From assembly GCA_964036275.1 (NCBI GenBank), contig OZ038434.1, forward strand, positions 21,937,879 through 22,001,878: 64,000 nucleotides of DNA, read 5' to 3'. The translations under genes and the position numbers were made by a program. Every line of letters begins with the position of its first letter. Position 1 is the first letter of the stretch. Below the pieces are notes generated by a model. That model was not told the DNA's origin. It did not search any database and worked only from the letters and a program-made list of their open reading frames with translations. Positions 9,968-21,680 of the stretch are shown piece after piece. Source of the stretch: Litoditis marina (Eukaryota > Nematoda > Chromadorea > Rhabditida > Rhabditidae).

Positions 9968-12900
9968 GATGTTGAAAACATTTCTTCGGGACAAAAATTG
10001 GACAACCTGTTCACTTTTTGTCTTCAGGAAACCAACTGGACAATCTGTCCACCTTTTGTCCTCAAGGGTGTTGAAAACATTTCCTCGGGACAAAAATTGG
10101 ACAACCTGTTTACTTTTTGTCTTCAGGAAACAAACTGGACAATCTGTCCACTTTTTGTCCTCAAGGAGGTTGAAAACATTACCTCGGGACAAAAAGTGGA
10201 CAACCTGCTTACTTTTTGTCTTCAGGAAACAAACTGGACAATCTGTCCACTTTTTGTCCTCAAGGATGTTGAAAACATTTCCTCGGGACAAAAATTGGAC
10301 AACTTGTTTAATTTTTGTCTTCAGGAAACCAACTGGACAATCTGTCCACCTTTTGTCCTCAAGGATGTTGAAAACATTTCCTCGGGACAAAAATTGGACA
10401 ACCTGTTTACTTTTTGTCTTCAGGAAACAAACTGGACAATCTGTCCACTTTTTGTCCTCAAGGATATTGAAAAACTTTCCTCGGGACAAAAATTGGACAA
10501 CCTGTTTACTTTTTGTCTTCAGGAAACAAACTGGACAATCTGTCCACTTTTTGTCCTCAAGGATGTTGAAAACATTTCCTCGGGACAAAAATTGGACGAC
10601 CTGTTCACTTTTTGTCTTCAGGAAACCAACTGGACAATCTGTCCACCTTTTGTCCTCAAGGATGTTGAAAACATTACCTTGGGACAAAAATTGGACAATC
10701 TGTCCACTTTCTGTCCCCAAGGATGTTGAAAACATTTCTTCGGGACAAAAATTGGACAACCTGTTTACTTTTTGTCTTCAGGAAACCAACTGGACAATCT
10801 GTCCACCTTTCGTCCTCAAGGATGTTGAAAACATTTCCTCGGGACAAAAATTGGACAACTTGTTTAATTTTTGTCTTCAGGAAACCAACTGGACAATCTG
10901 TCCACCTTTTGTCCTCAAGGATGTTGAAAACATTTCCTCGGGTAAGTTTCTACACATGAGAGGAGTTCAAAAATACCAAGTTTGAATACTAAATCTCACG
11001 TAGGGCGAAAATCGCAACTCCATTCACGTTAACTTGGGGGTGTTTTTGGTTAGCACCGCCACCTAATTATTTCGGGACTGTTTCAACTTATGCAAATAAG
11101 ATGAACATTTTAAAGTTTCTACACATGAGAGGAGTTCAAAATTACCAAGTTTGAATACTAAATCTCACGTAGGGCGAAAATCGCAACTCCATTCACGTCA
11201 ACTTGGGGGTGTTTTTGGTTAGCACCGCCACTCAATTATTTCGGGACTGTTTCAACTTATGCAAATAAGATGAACATTTTAAGGTTTCTACACATGAGAG
11301 GAGTTCAAAAATACCAAGTTTGAATACTAAATCTCACGTAGGGCGAAACTCGCAACTCCATTCACGTCAATTTGGGGGTGTTTTTGGTTAGCACCGCCAC
11401 TCAATTATTTCAGGACTGTTTCAACTTATGCTAATAAGATGAACATTTTTGAGTTTCTACACATGAGAGGAGTTCAAAAATACCAAGTTTGAACACTAAA
11501 TCTCACGTAGGGCAAAGATCGCAACTCCATTCACGTCAATTTGGGAGTGTTTTTGGTTAGCACGGCCACTCAATCATTTCGGGACTGTTTCAACTTATAC
11601 AAATAAGATGAACATTTTTAAGTTTCTACACATGAGAGGAGTTCAAAAGTACCAAGTTTGAATACTAAATCTCACGTAGGGCGAAAATCGCAACTCCATT
11701 CACGTCAACTTGGGGGTGTTTTTGGTTAGCACCGCCACTCAATTATTTCGGGACTGTTTCAACTTATGCAAATAAGATGAACATTTTTGAGTTTCTACAC
11801 ATGAGAGGAGTTCAAAAATACCAAGTTTGAATACTAAATCTCACGTAGGGCGAAAATCGCAATTCCATTCACGTCAACTTGGGGGTGTTTTTGGTTAGCA
11901 CCGCCACTCAATTATTTCGGGACTGTTTCAACTTATTCAAATAAGACGAACATTTTTGAGTTTCTACACATGAGGGGAGTTCAAAAATACCAAGTTTGAA
12001 TACTAAATCTCACGTAGGGCGAAAATCGCAACTCCATTCACGTCAATTTGGGGGTGTTTTTGGTTAGCACCGCCACTCAATTATTTCGGGACTGTTTCAA
12101 CTTATGCAATGAAGATGAACATTTTTGAGTTTCTACACATGAGAAGAGTTCAAAAATACCAAGTTTGAATACTAAATCTCACGTAGGGCAAAAATCGCAA
12201 CTCCATTCACGTCAATTTGGGGGTGTTTTTGGTTAGCACCGCCACTCAATTATTTCGGGACTGTTTCAACTTATACAAATAAGATGAACATTTTTAAGTT
12301 TCTACACATGAGAGGAGTTCAAAAATACCAAGTTTGAATACTAAATCTCACGTAGGGCGAAAATCGCAACTCCATTCACGTCAACTTGGGGGTGTTTTTG
12401 GTTAGCACGGCCACTCAATTATTTCGGGACTGTTTCAACTTATGCAAATAAGATGAACATTTTTAAGTTTCTACACATGAGAGGAGTTCAAAAATACCAA
12501 GTTTGAATACTAAATCTCACGTAGGGCGAAAATCGCAACTCCATTCACGTCAACTTGGGGGTGTTTTTGGTTAGCACGGCCACTCAATTATTTCGGGACT
12601 GTTTAAACTTATACAAGTAAGATGAACATTTTTAAGTTTCTACACATGAGAGGAGTTCAAAAATACCACGTTTGAATACTAAATCTCACGTAGGGCGAAA
12701 ATCGCAACTCCATTCACGTCAATTTGGGGGTGTTTTTGGTTAGCACCGCCACTCAATTATTTCGGGACTGTTTCAACTTATACAAATAAGATGAACATTT
12801 TTAAGTTTCTACACATGAGAGGAGTTCAAAAATACCAAGTTTGAATACTAAATCTCACGTAGGGCGAAAATCGCAACTCCATTCACGTCACGTCAACTTG

Positions 12901-15900
12901 GGGGTGTTTTTGGTTAGCACGGCCACTCAATTATTTCGGGACTGTTTCAACTTATACAAATAAGATGAACATTTTTAAGTTTCTACACATGAGAGGAGTT
13001 CAAAAATACCAAGTTTGAATACTAAATCTCACGTACGGCGAAAATCGCAACTCCATTCACGTCAACTTGGGGGTGTTTTTGGTTAGCACGGCCACTCAAT
13101 TATTTCGGGACTGTTTCAACTTATGCAAATAAGATGAACATTTTTAAGTTTCTACACATGAGAGGAGTTCAAAAATACCAAGTTTGAATACTAAATCTCA
13201 CGTAGGGCGAAAATCGCAACTCCATTCACGTCAATTTGGGGGTGTTTTTGGTTAGCACCGCCACTCAATTATTTCAGGACTGTTTCAACTTATGCTAATA
13301 AGATGAACATTTTTGAGTTTCTACACATGAGAGGAGTTCAAAAATACCAAGTTTGAACACTAAATCTCACGTAGGGCAAAAATCGCAACTCCATTCACGT
13401 CACGTCAACTTGGGGGTGTTTTTGGTTAGCACGGCCACTCAATTATTTCGGGACTGTTTCAACTTATGCAAATAAGATGAACATTTTTGAGTTTCTACAC
13501 ATGAGAGGAGTTCAAAAACACCAAGTTTGAACACTAAATCCCACGTAGGGCAAAAATCGCAACTCCATTCACGTCAACTTGGGGGTGTTTTTGGTTAGCA
13601 CGGCCACTCAATTATTTCGGGACTGTTTCAACTTATACAAATAAGATGAACATTTTTAAGTTTCTACACATGAGAGGAGTTCAAAAATACCAAGTTTGAA
13701 TACTAAATCTCACGTACGGCGAAAATCGCAACTCCATTCACGTCAACTTGGGGGTGTTTTTGGTTAGCACGGCCACTCAATTATTTCGGGACTGTTTCAA
13801 CTTATGCAAATAAGATGAACATTTTTGAGTTTCTACACATGAGAGGAGTTCAAAAACACCAAGTTTGAACACTAAATCCCACGTAGGGCAAAAATCGCAA
13901 CTCCATTCACGTCAACTTGGGGGTGTTTTTGGTTAGCACGGCCACTCAATTATTTCGGGACTGTTTCAACTTATACAAATAAGATGAACATTTTTAAGTT
14001 TCTACACATGAGAGGAGTTCAAAAATACCAAGTTTGAATACTAAATCTCACGTACGGCGAAAATCGCAACTCCATTCACGTCAACTTGGGGGTGTTTTTG
14101 GTTAGCACCGCCACTCAATTATTTCGGGACTGTTTCAACTTATGCAAATAAGATGAACATTTTTAAGTTTCTACACATGAGAGGAGTTCAAAAATACCAA
14201 GTTTGAATACTAAATCTCACGTAGGGCGAAAATCGCAACTCCATTCACGTCAACTTGGGGGTGTTTTTGGTTAGCACCGCCACTCAATTATTTCGGGACT
14301 GTTTCAACTTATGCAAATAAGATGAACATTTTTAAGTTTCTACACATGAGAGGAGTTCAAAAATACCAAGTTTGAATACTAAATCTCACGTAGGGCGAAA
14401 ATCGCAACTCCATTCACGTCAATTTGGGGGTGTTTTTGGTTAGCACCGCCACTCAATTATTTCAGGACTGTTTCAACTTATGCTAATAAGATGAACATTT
14501 TTGAGTTTCTACACATGAGAGGAGTTCAAAAATACCAAGTTTGAACACTAAATCTCACGTAGGGCAAAAATCGCAACTCCATTCACGTCAATTTGGGGGT
14601 GTTTTTGGTTAGCACCGCCACTCAATTATTTCGGGACTGTTTCAACTTATACAAATAAGATGAACATTTTTAAGTTTCTACACATGAGAGGAGTTCAAAA
14701 ATACCAAGTTTGAATACTAAATCTCACGTAGGGCGAAAATCGCAACTCCATTCACGTCAACTTGGGGGTGTTTTTGGTTAGCACCGCCACTCAATTATTT
14801 CGGGACTGTTTCAACTTATACAGATAAGATGAACATTTTTAAGTTTCTACACATGAGAGGAGTTCAAAAATACCAAGTTTGAATACTAAATCTCACGTAG
14901 GGCAAAAATCGCAACTCCATTCACGTCAACTTGGGGGTGTTTTTGGTTAGCACGGCCACTCAATTATTTCGGGACTGTTTCAACTTATGCAAATAAGATG
15001 AACATTTTTAAGTTTCTACACATGAGAGGAGTTCAAAAATACCAAGTTTGAATACTAAATCTCACGTAGGGCGAAAATCGCAACTCCATTCACGTCAATT
15101 TGGGGGTGTTTTTGGTTAGCACCGCCACTCAATTATTTCAGGACTGTTTCAACTTATGCTAATAAGATGAACATTTTTGAGTTTCTACACATGAGAGGAG
15201 TTTAAAAATACCAAGTTTGAACACTAAATCTCACGTAGGGCAAAAATCGCAACTCCATTCACGTCAATTTGGGGGTGTTTTTGGTTAGCACCGCCACTCA
15301 ATTATTTCGGGACTGTTTCAACTTATGCTAATAAGATGAACATTTTTGAGTTTCTACACATGAGGGGAGTTCAAAAATACCAAGTTTGAATACTAAATCT
15401 CACGTAGGGCGAAAATCGCAACTCCATTCACGTCAACTTGGGGGTGTTTTTGGTTAGCACCGCCACTCAATTATTTCGGGACTGTTTCAACTTATGCAAA
15501 TAAGATGAACATTTTTAAGTTTCTACACATGAGAGGAGTTCAAAAATACCAAGTTTGAATACTAAATCTCACGTAGGGCGAAAATCGCAACTCCATTCAC
15601 GTCAACTTGGGGGTGTTTTTGGTTAGCACCGCCACTCAATTATTTCGGGACTGTTTCAACTTATACAAATAAGATGAACATTTTTAAGTTTCTACACATG
15701 AGAGGAGTTCAAAAATACCAAGTTTGAATACTAAATCTCACGTAGGGCGAAAATCGCAACTCCATTCACGTCAACTTGGGGGTGTTTTTTGTTAGCACGG
15801 CCACTCAATTATTTCGGGACTGTTTCAACTTATGCAATGAAGATGAACATTTTTGAGTTTCTACACATGAGAAGAGTTCAAAAATACCAAGTTTGAATAC

Positions 15901-18900
15901 TAAATCTCACGTAGGGCAAAAATCGCAACTCCATTCACGTCAATTTGGGGGTGTTTTTGGTTAGCACCGCCACTCAATTATTTCGGGACTGTTTCAACTT
16001 ATACAAATAAGATGAACATTTTTAAGTTTCTACACATGAGAGGAGTTCAAAAATACCAAGTTTGAATACTAAATCTCACGTAGGGCGAAAATCGCAACTC
16101 CATTCACGTCAACTTGGGGGTGTTTTTGGTTAGCACGGCCACTCAATTATTTCGGGACTGTTTCAACTTATGCAAATAAGATGAACATTTTTGAGTTTCT
16201 ACACATGAGAGGAGTTCAAAAACACTAAGTTTGAACACTAAATCCCACGTAGGGCGAAAATCGCAACTCCATTCACGTCAACTTGGGGGTGTTTTTGGTT
16301 AGCACGGCCACTCAATTATTTCGGGACTGTTTAAACTTATACAAGTAAGATGAACATTTTTAAGTTTCTACACATGAGAGGAGTTCAAAAATACCACGTT
16401 TGAATACTAAATCTCACGTAGGGCGAAAATCGCAACTCCATTCACGTCAATTTGGGGGTGTTTTTGGTTAGCACCGCCACTCAATTATTTCGGGACTGTT
16501 TCAACTTATACAAATAAGATGAACATTTTTAAGTTTCTACACATGAGAGGAGTTCAAAAATACCAAGTTTGAATACTAAATCTCACGTACGGCGAAAATC
16601 GCAACTCCATTCACGTCAACTTGGGGGTGTTTTTGGTTAGCACCGCCACTCAATTATTTCGGGACTGTTTCAACTTATGCAAATAAGATGAACATTTTTA
16701 AGTTTCTACACATGAGAGGAGTTCAAAAATATCAAGTTTGAATACTAAATCTCACGTAGGGCGAAAATCGCAACTCCATTCACGTCAACTTGGGGGTGTT
16801 TTTGGTTAGCACCGCCACTCAATTATTTCGGGACTGTTTCAACTTATACAGATAAGATGAACATTTTTAAGTTTCTACACATGAGAGGAGTTCAAAAATA
16901 CCAAGTTTGAATACTAAATCTCACGTAGGGCGAAAATCGCAACTCCATTCACGTCAACTTGGGGGTGTTTTTGGTTAGCACGGCCACTCAATTATTTCGG
17001 GACTGTTTCAACTTATGCAATAAGATAAACATTTTTAAGTTTCTACACATGAGAGGAGTTCAAAAATACCAAGTTTGAATACTAAATCTCACGTAGGGCG
17101 AAAATCGCAACTCCATTCACGTCAATTTGGGGGTGTTTTTGGTTAGCACCGCCACTCAATTATTTCGGGACTGTTTCAACTTATGCTAATAAGATGAACA
17201 TTTTTGAGTTTCTACACATGAGGGGAGTTCAAAAATACCAAGTTTGAATACTAAATCTCACGTAGGGCGAAAATCGCAACTCCATTCACGTCAACTTGGG
17301 GGTGTTTTTGGTTAGCACCGCCACTCAATTATTTCGGGACTGTTTCAACTTATGCAAATAAGATGAACATTTTTAAGTTTCTACACATGAGAGGAGTTCA
17401 AAAATACCAAGTTTGAATACTAAATCTCACGTAGGGCAAAAATCGCAACTCCATTCACGTCAACTTGGGGGTGTTTTTGGTTAGCACGGCCACTCAATTA
17501 TTTCGGGACTGTTTCAACTTATGCAAATAAGATGAACATTTTTAAGTTTCTACACATGAGAGGAGTTCAAAAATACCAAGTTTGAATACTAAATCTCACG
17601 TAGGGCGAAAATCGCAACTCCATTCACGTCAATTTGGGGGTGTTTTTGGTTAGCACCGCCACTCAATTATTTCAGGACTGTTTCAACTTATGCTAATAAG
17701 ATGAACATTTTTGAGTTTCTACACATGAGAGGAGTTCAAAAATACCAAGTTTGAACACTAAATCTCACGTAGGGCAAAAATCGCAACTCCATTCACGTCA
17801 ATTTGGGGGTGTTTTTGGTTAGCACCGCCACTCAATTATTTCGGGACTGTTTCAACTTATGCTAATAAGATGAACATTTTTGAGTTTCTACACATGAGGG
17901 GAGTTCAAAAATACCAAGTTTGAATACTAAATCTCACGTAGGGCGAAAATCGCAACTCCATTCACGTCAACTTGGGGGTGTTTTTGGTTAGCACCGCCAC
18001 TCAATTATTTCGGGACTGTTTCAACTTATGCAAATAAGATGAACATTTTTAAGTTTCTACACATGAGAGGAGTTCAAAAATACCAAGTTTGAATACTAAA
18101 TCTCACGTAGGGCAAAAATCGCAACTCCATTCACGTCAACTTGGGGGTGTTTTTGGTTAGCACGGCCACTCAATTATTTCGGGACTGTTTCAACTTATGC
18201 AAATAAGATGAACATTTTTAAGTTTCTACACATGAGAGGAGTTCAAAAATACCAAGTTTGAATACTAAATCTCACGTAGGGCGAAAATCGCAACTCCATT
18301 CACGTCAATTTGGGGGTGTTTTTGGTTAGCACCGCCACTCAATTATTTCAGGACTGTTTCAACTTATGCTAATAAGATGAACATTTTTGAGTTTCTACAC
18401 ATGAGAGGAGTTCAAAAATACCAAGTTTGAACACTAAATCTCACGTAGGGCAAAAATCGCAACTCCATTCACGTCACGTCAACTTGGGGGTGTTTTTGGT
18501 TAGCACGGCCACTCAATTATTTCGGGACTGTTTCAACTTATGCAAATAAGATGAACATTTTTGAGTTTCTACACATGAGAGGAGTTCAAAAACAACAAGT
18601 TTGAACACTAAATCCCACGTAGGGCAAAAATCGCAACTCCATTCACGTCAACTTGGGGGTGTTTTTGGTTAGCACGGCCACTCAATTATTTCGGGACTGT
18701 TTCAACTTATACAAATAAGATGAACATTTTTAAGTTTCTACACATGAGAGGAGTTCAAAAATACCAAGTTTGATTACTAAATCTCACGTACGGCGAAAAT
18801 CGCAACTCCATTCACGTCAACTTGGGGGTGTTTTTGGTTAGCACCGCCACTCAATTATTTCGGGACTGTTTCAACTTATGCAAATAAGATGAACATTTTT

Positions 18901-18969
18901 AAGTTTCTACACATGAGAGGAGTTCAAAAATACCAAGTTTGAATACTAAATCTCACGTAGGGCGAAAAT

Positions 18970-21680
18970 CGCAACTCCATTCACGTCAACTTGGGGGTGT
19001 TTTTGGTTAGCACCGCCACTCAATTATTTCGGGACTGTTTCAACTTATACAGATAAGATGAACATTTTTAAGTTTCTACACATGAGAGGAGTTCAAAAAT
19101 ACCAAGTTTGAATACTAAATCTCACGTAGGGCAAAAATCGCAACTCCATTCACGTCAACTTGGGGGTGTTTTTGGTTAGCACGGCCACTCAATTATTTCG
19201 GGACTGTTTCAACTTATGCAAATAAGATGAACATTTTTAAGTTTCTACACATGAGAGGAGTTCAAAAATACCAAGTTTGAATACTAAATCTCACGTAGGG
19301 CGAAAATCGCAACTCCATTCACGTCAATTTGGGGGTGTTTTTGGTTAGCACCGCCACTCAATTATTTCAGGACTGTTTCAACTTATGCTAATAAGATGAA
19401 CATTTTTGAGTTTCTACACATGAGAGGAGTTCAAAAATACCAAGTTTGAACACTAAATCTCACGTAGGGCAAAAATCGCAACTCCATTCACGTCAATTTG
19501 GGGGTGTTTTTGGTTAGCACCGCCACTCAATTATTTCGGGACTGTTTCAACTTATGCTAATAAGATGAACATTTTTGAGTTTCTACACATGAGGGGAGTT
19601 CAAAAATACCAAGTTTGAATACTAAATCTCACGTAGGGCGAAAATCGCAACTCCATTCACGTCAACTTGGGGGTGTTTTTGGTTAGCACCGCCACTCAAT
19701 TATTTCGGGACTGTTTCAACTTATGCAAATAAGATGAACATTTTTAAGTTTCTACACATGAGAGGAGTTCAAAAATACCAAGTTTGAATACTAAATCTCA
19801 CGTAGGGCGAAAATCGCAACTCCATTCACGTCAACTTGGGGGTGTTTTTGGTTAGCACCGCCACTCAATTATTTCGGGACTGTTTCAACTTATACAAATA
19901 AGATGAACATTTTTAAGTTTCTACACATGAGAGGAGTTCAAAAATACCAAGTTTGAATACTAAATCTCACGTAGGGCGAAAATCGCAACTCCATTCACGT
20001 CAACTTGGGGGTGTTTTTTGTTAGCACGGCCACTCAATTATTTCGGGACTGTTTCAACTTATGCAATGAAGATGAACATTTTTGAGTTTCTACACATGAG
20101 AAGAGTTCAAAAATACCAAGTTTGAATACTAAATCTCACGTAGGGCAAAAATCGCAACTCCATTCACGTCAATTTGGGGGTGTTTTTGGTTAGCACCGCC
20201 ACTCAATTATTTCGGGACTGTTTCAACTTATACAAATAAGATGAACATTTTTAAGTTTCTACACATGAGAGGAGTTCAAAAATACCAAGTTTGAATACTA
20301 AATCTCACGTAGGGCGAAAATCGCAACTCCATTCACGTCAACTTGGGGGTGTTTTTGGTTAGCACCGCCACTCAATTATTTCGGGACTGTTTCAACTTAT
20401 ACAGATAAGATGAACATTTTTAAGTTTCTACACATGAGAGGAGTTCAAAAATACCAAGTTTGAATACTAAATCTCACGTAGGGCAAAAATCGCAACTCCA
20501 TTCACGTCAACTTGGGGGTGTTTTTGGTTAGCACGGCCACTCAATTATTTCGGGACTGTTTCAACTTATGCAAATAAGATGAACATTTTTAAGTTTCTAC
20601 ACATGAGAGGAGTTCAAAAATACCAAGTTTGAATACTAAATCTCACGTAGGGCGAAAATCGCAACTCCATTCACGTCAATTTGGGGGTGTTTTTGGTTAG
20701 CACCGCCACTCAATTATTTCAGGACTGTTTCAACTTATGCTAATAAGATGAACATTTTTGAGTTTCTACACATGAGAGGAGTTCAAAAATACCAAGTTTG
20801 AACACTAAATCTCACGTAGGGCAAAAATCGCAACTCCATTCACGTCAATTTGGGGGTGTTTTTGGTTAGCACCGCCACTCAATTATTTCGGGACTGTTTC
20901 AACTTATGCTAATAAGATGAACATTTTTGAGTTTCTACACATGAGGGGAGTTCAAAAATACCAAGTTTGAATACTAAATCTCACGTAGGGCGAAAATCGC
21001 AACTCCATTCACGTCAACTTGGGGGTGTTTTTGGTTAGCACCGCCACTCAATTATTTCGGGACTGTTTCAACTTATGCAAATAAGATGAACATTTTTAAG
21101 TTTCTACACATGAGAGGAGTTCAAAAATACCAAGTTTGAATACTAAATCTCACGTAGGGCGAAAATCGCAACTCCATTCACGTCAACTTGGGGGTGTTTT
21201 TGGTTAGCACCGCCACTCAATTATTTCGGGACTGTTTCAACTTATACAAATAAGATGAACATTTTTAAGTTTCTACACATGAGAGGAGTTCAAAAATACC
21301 AAGTTTGAATACTAAATCTCACGTAGGGCGAAAATCGCAACTCCATTCACGTCAACTTGGGGGTGTTTTTTGTTAGCACGGCCACTCAATTATTTCGGGA
21401 CTGTTTCAACTTATGCAATGAAGATGAACATTTTTGAGTTTCTACACATGAGAAGAGTTCAAAAATACCAAGTTTGAATACTAAATCTCACGTAGGGCAA
21501 AAATCGCAACTCCATTCACGTCAATTTGGGGGTGTTTTTGGTTAGCACCGCCACTCAATTATTTCGGGACTGTTTCAACTTATACAAATAAGATGAACAT
21601 TTTTAAGTTTCTACACATGAGAGGAGTTCAAAAATACCAAGTTTGAATACTAAATCTCACGTAGGGCGAAAATCGCAACT
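18970..21680 (+). repeat. Two tandem 8-unit higher-order repeats (1352 bp each)
   Basis: Rare variants recur at exactly 1352 bp (8 x 169): TTTCAGGACTG at 19368 and 20720, and ATGCAATGAAG with TTTTTTGTTAGCACGG at 20063 and 21415. The order of acagat, ggcaaaaat, acggcc and ggggag variants between them also matches. The edges are estimated from where the variant order stops matching. Confidence 0.75.

Larger units (their letters stand above)
5079..10942 (+). repeat. Minisatellite array B (99-, 61- and 104-bp units)
   Basis: This is the same family as array A. Unit starts (GGGAC) at 5918, 5979, 6078, 6139, 6238, 6337, 6436, 6540, 6601, 6700, 6761, 6860, 6964 and 7025 give steps of 61, 99, 61, 99, 99, 99, 104, 61, 99, 61, 99, 104 and 61 bp. 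The 104-bp form carries a 5-bp duplication (CTGGACTGGACAATC). Each unit holds TGGACAATCTGTCC(A) and a TTTTTGTCC / GGACAAAAA pair. Long open frames exist on both strands because the 99-bp unit is divisible by three, but every 61- or 104-bp unit breaks them. The array ends mid-unit at the satellite junction. Confidence 0.97.

Noticed and set aside
1..10942. CRISPR-like direct repeats
   Set aside because: There are no unique spacers between repeats, the context is eukaryotic with introns, and no cas genes are present.
5108..10985. Many 60-338 codon frames over array B
   Set aside because: Same cause as in array A. Two forward frames and a reverse frame are open at once, and the lengths follow the run of 99-bp units rather than a gene structure.
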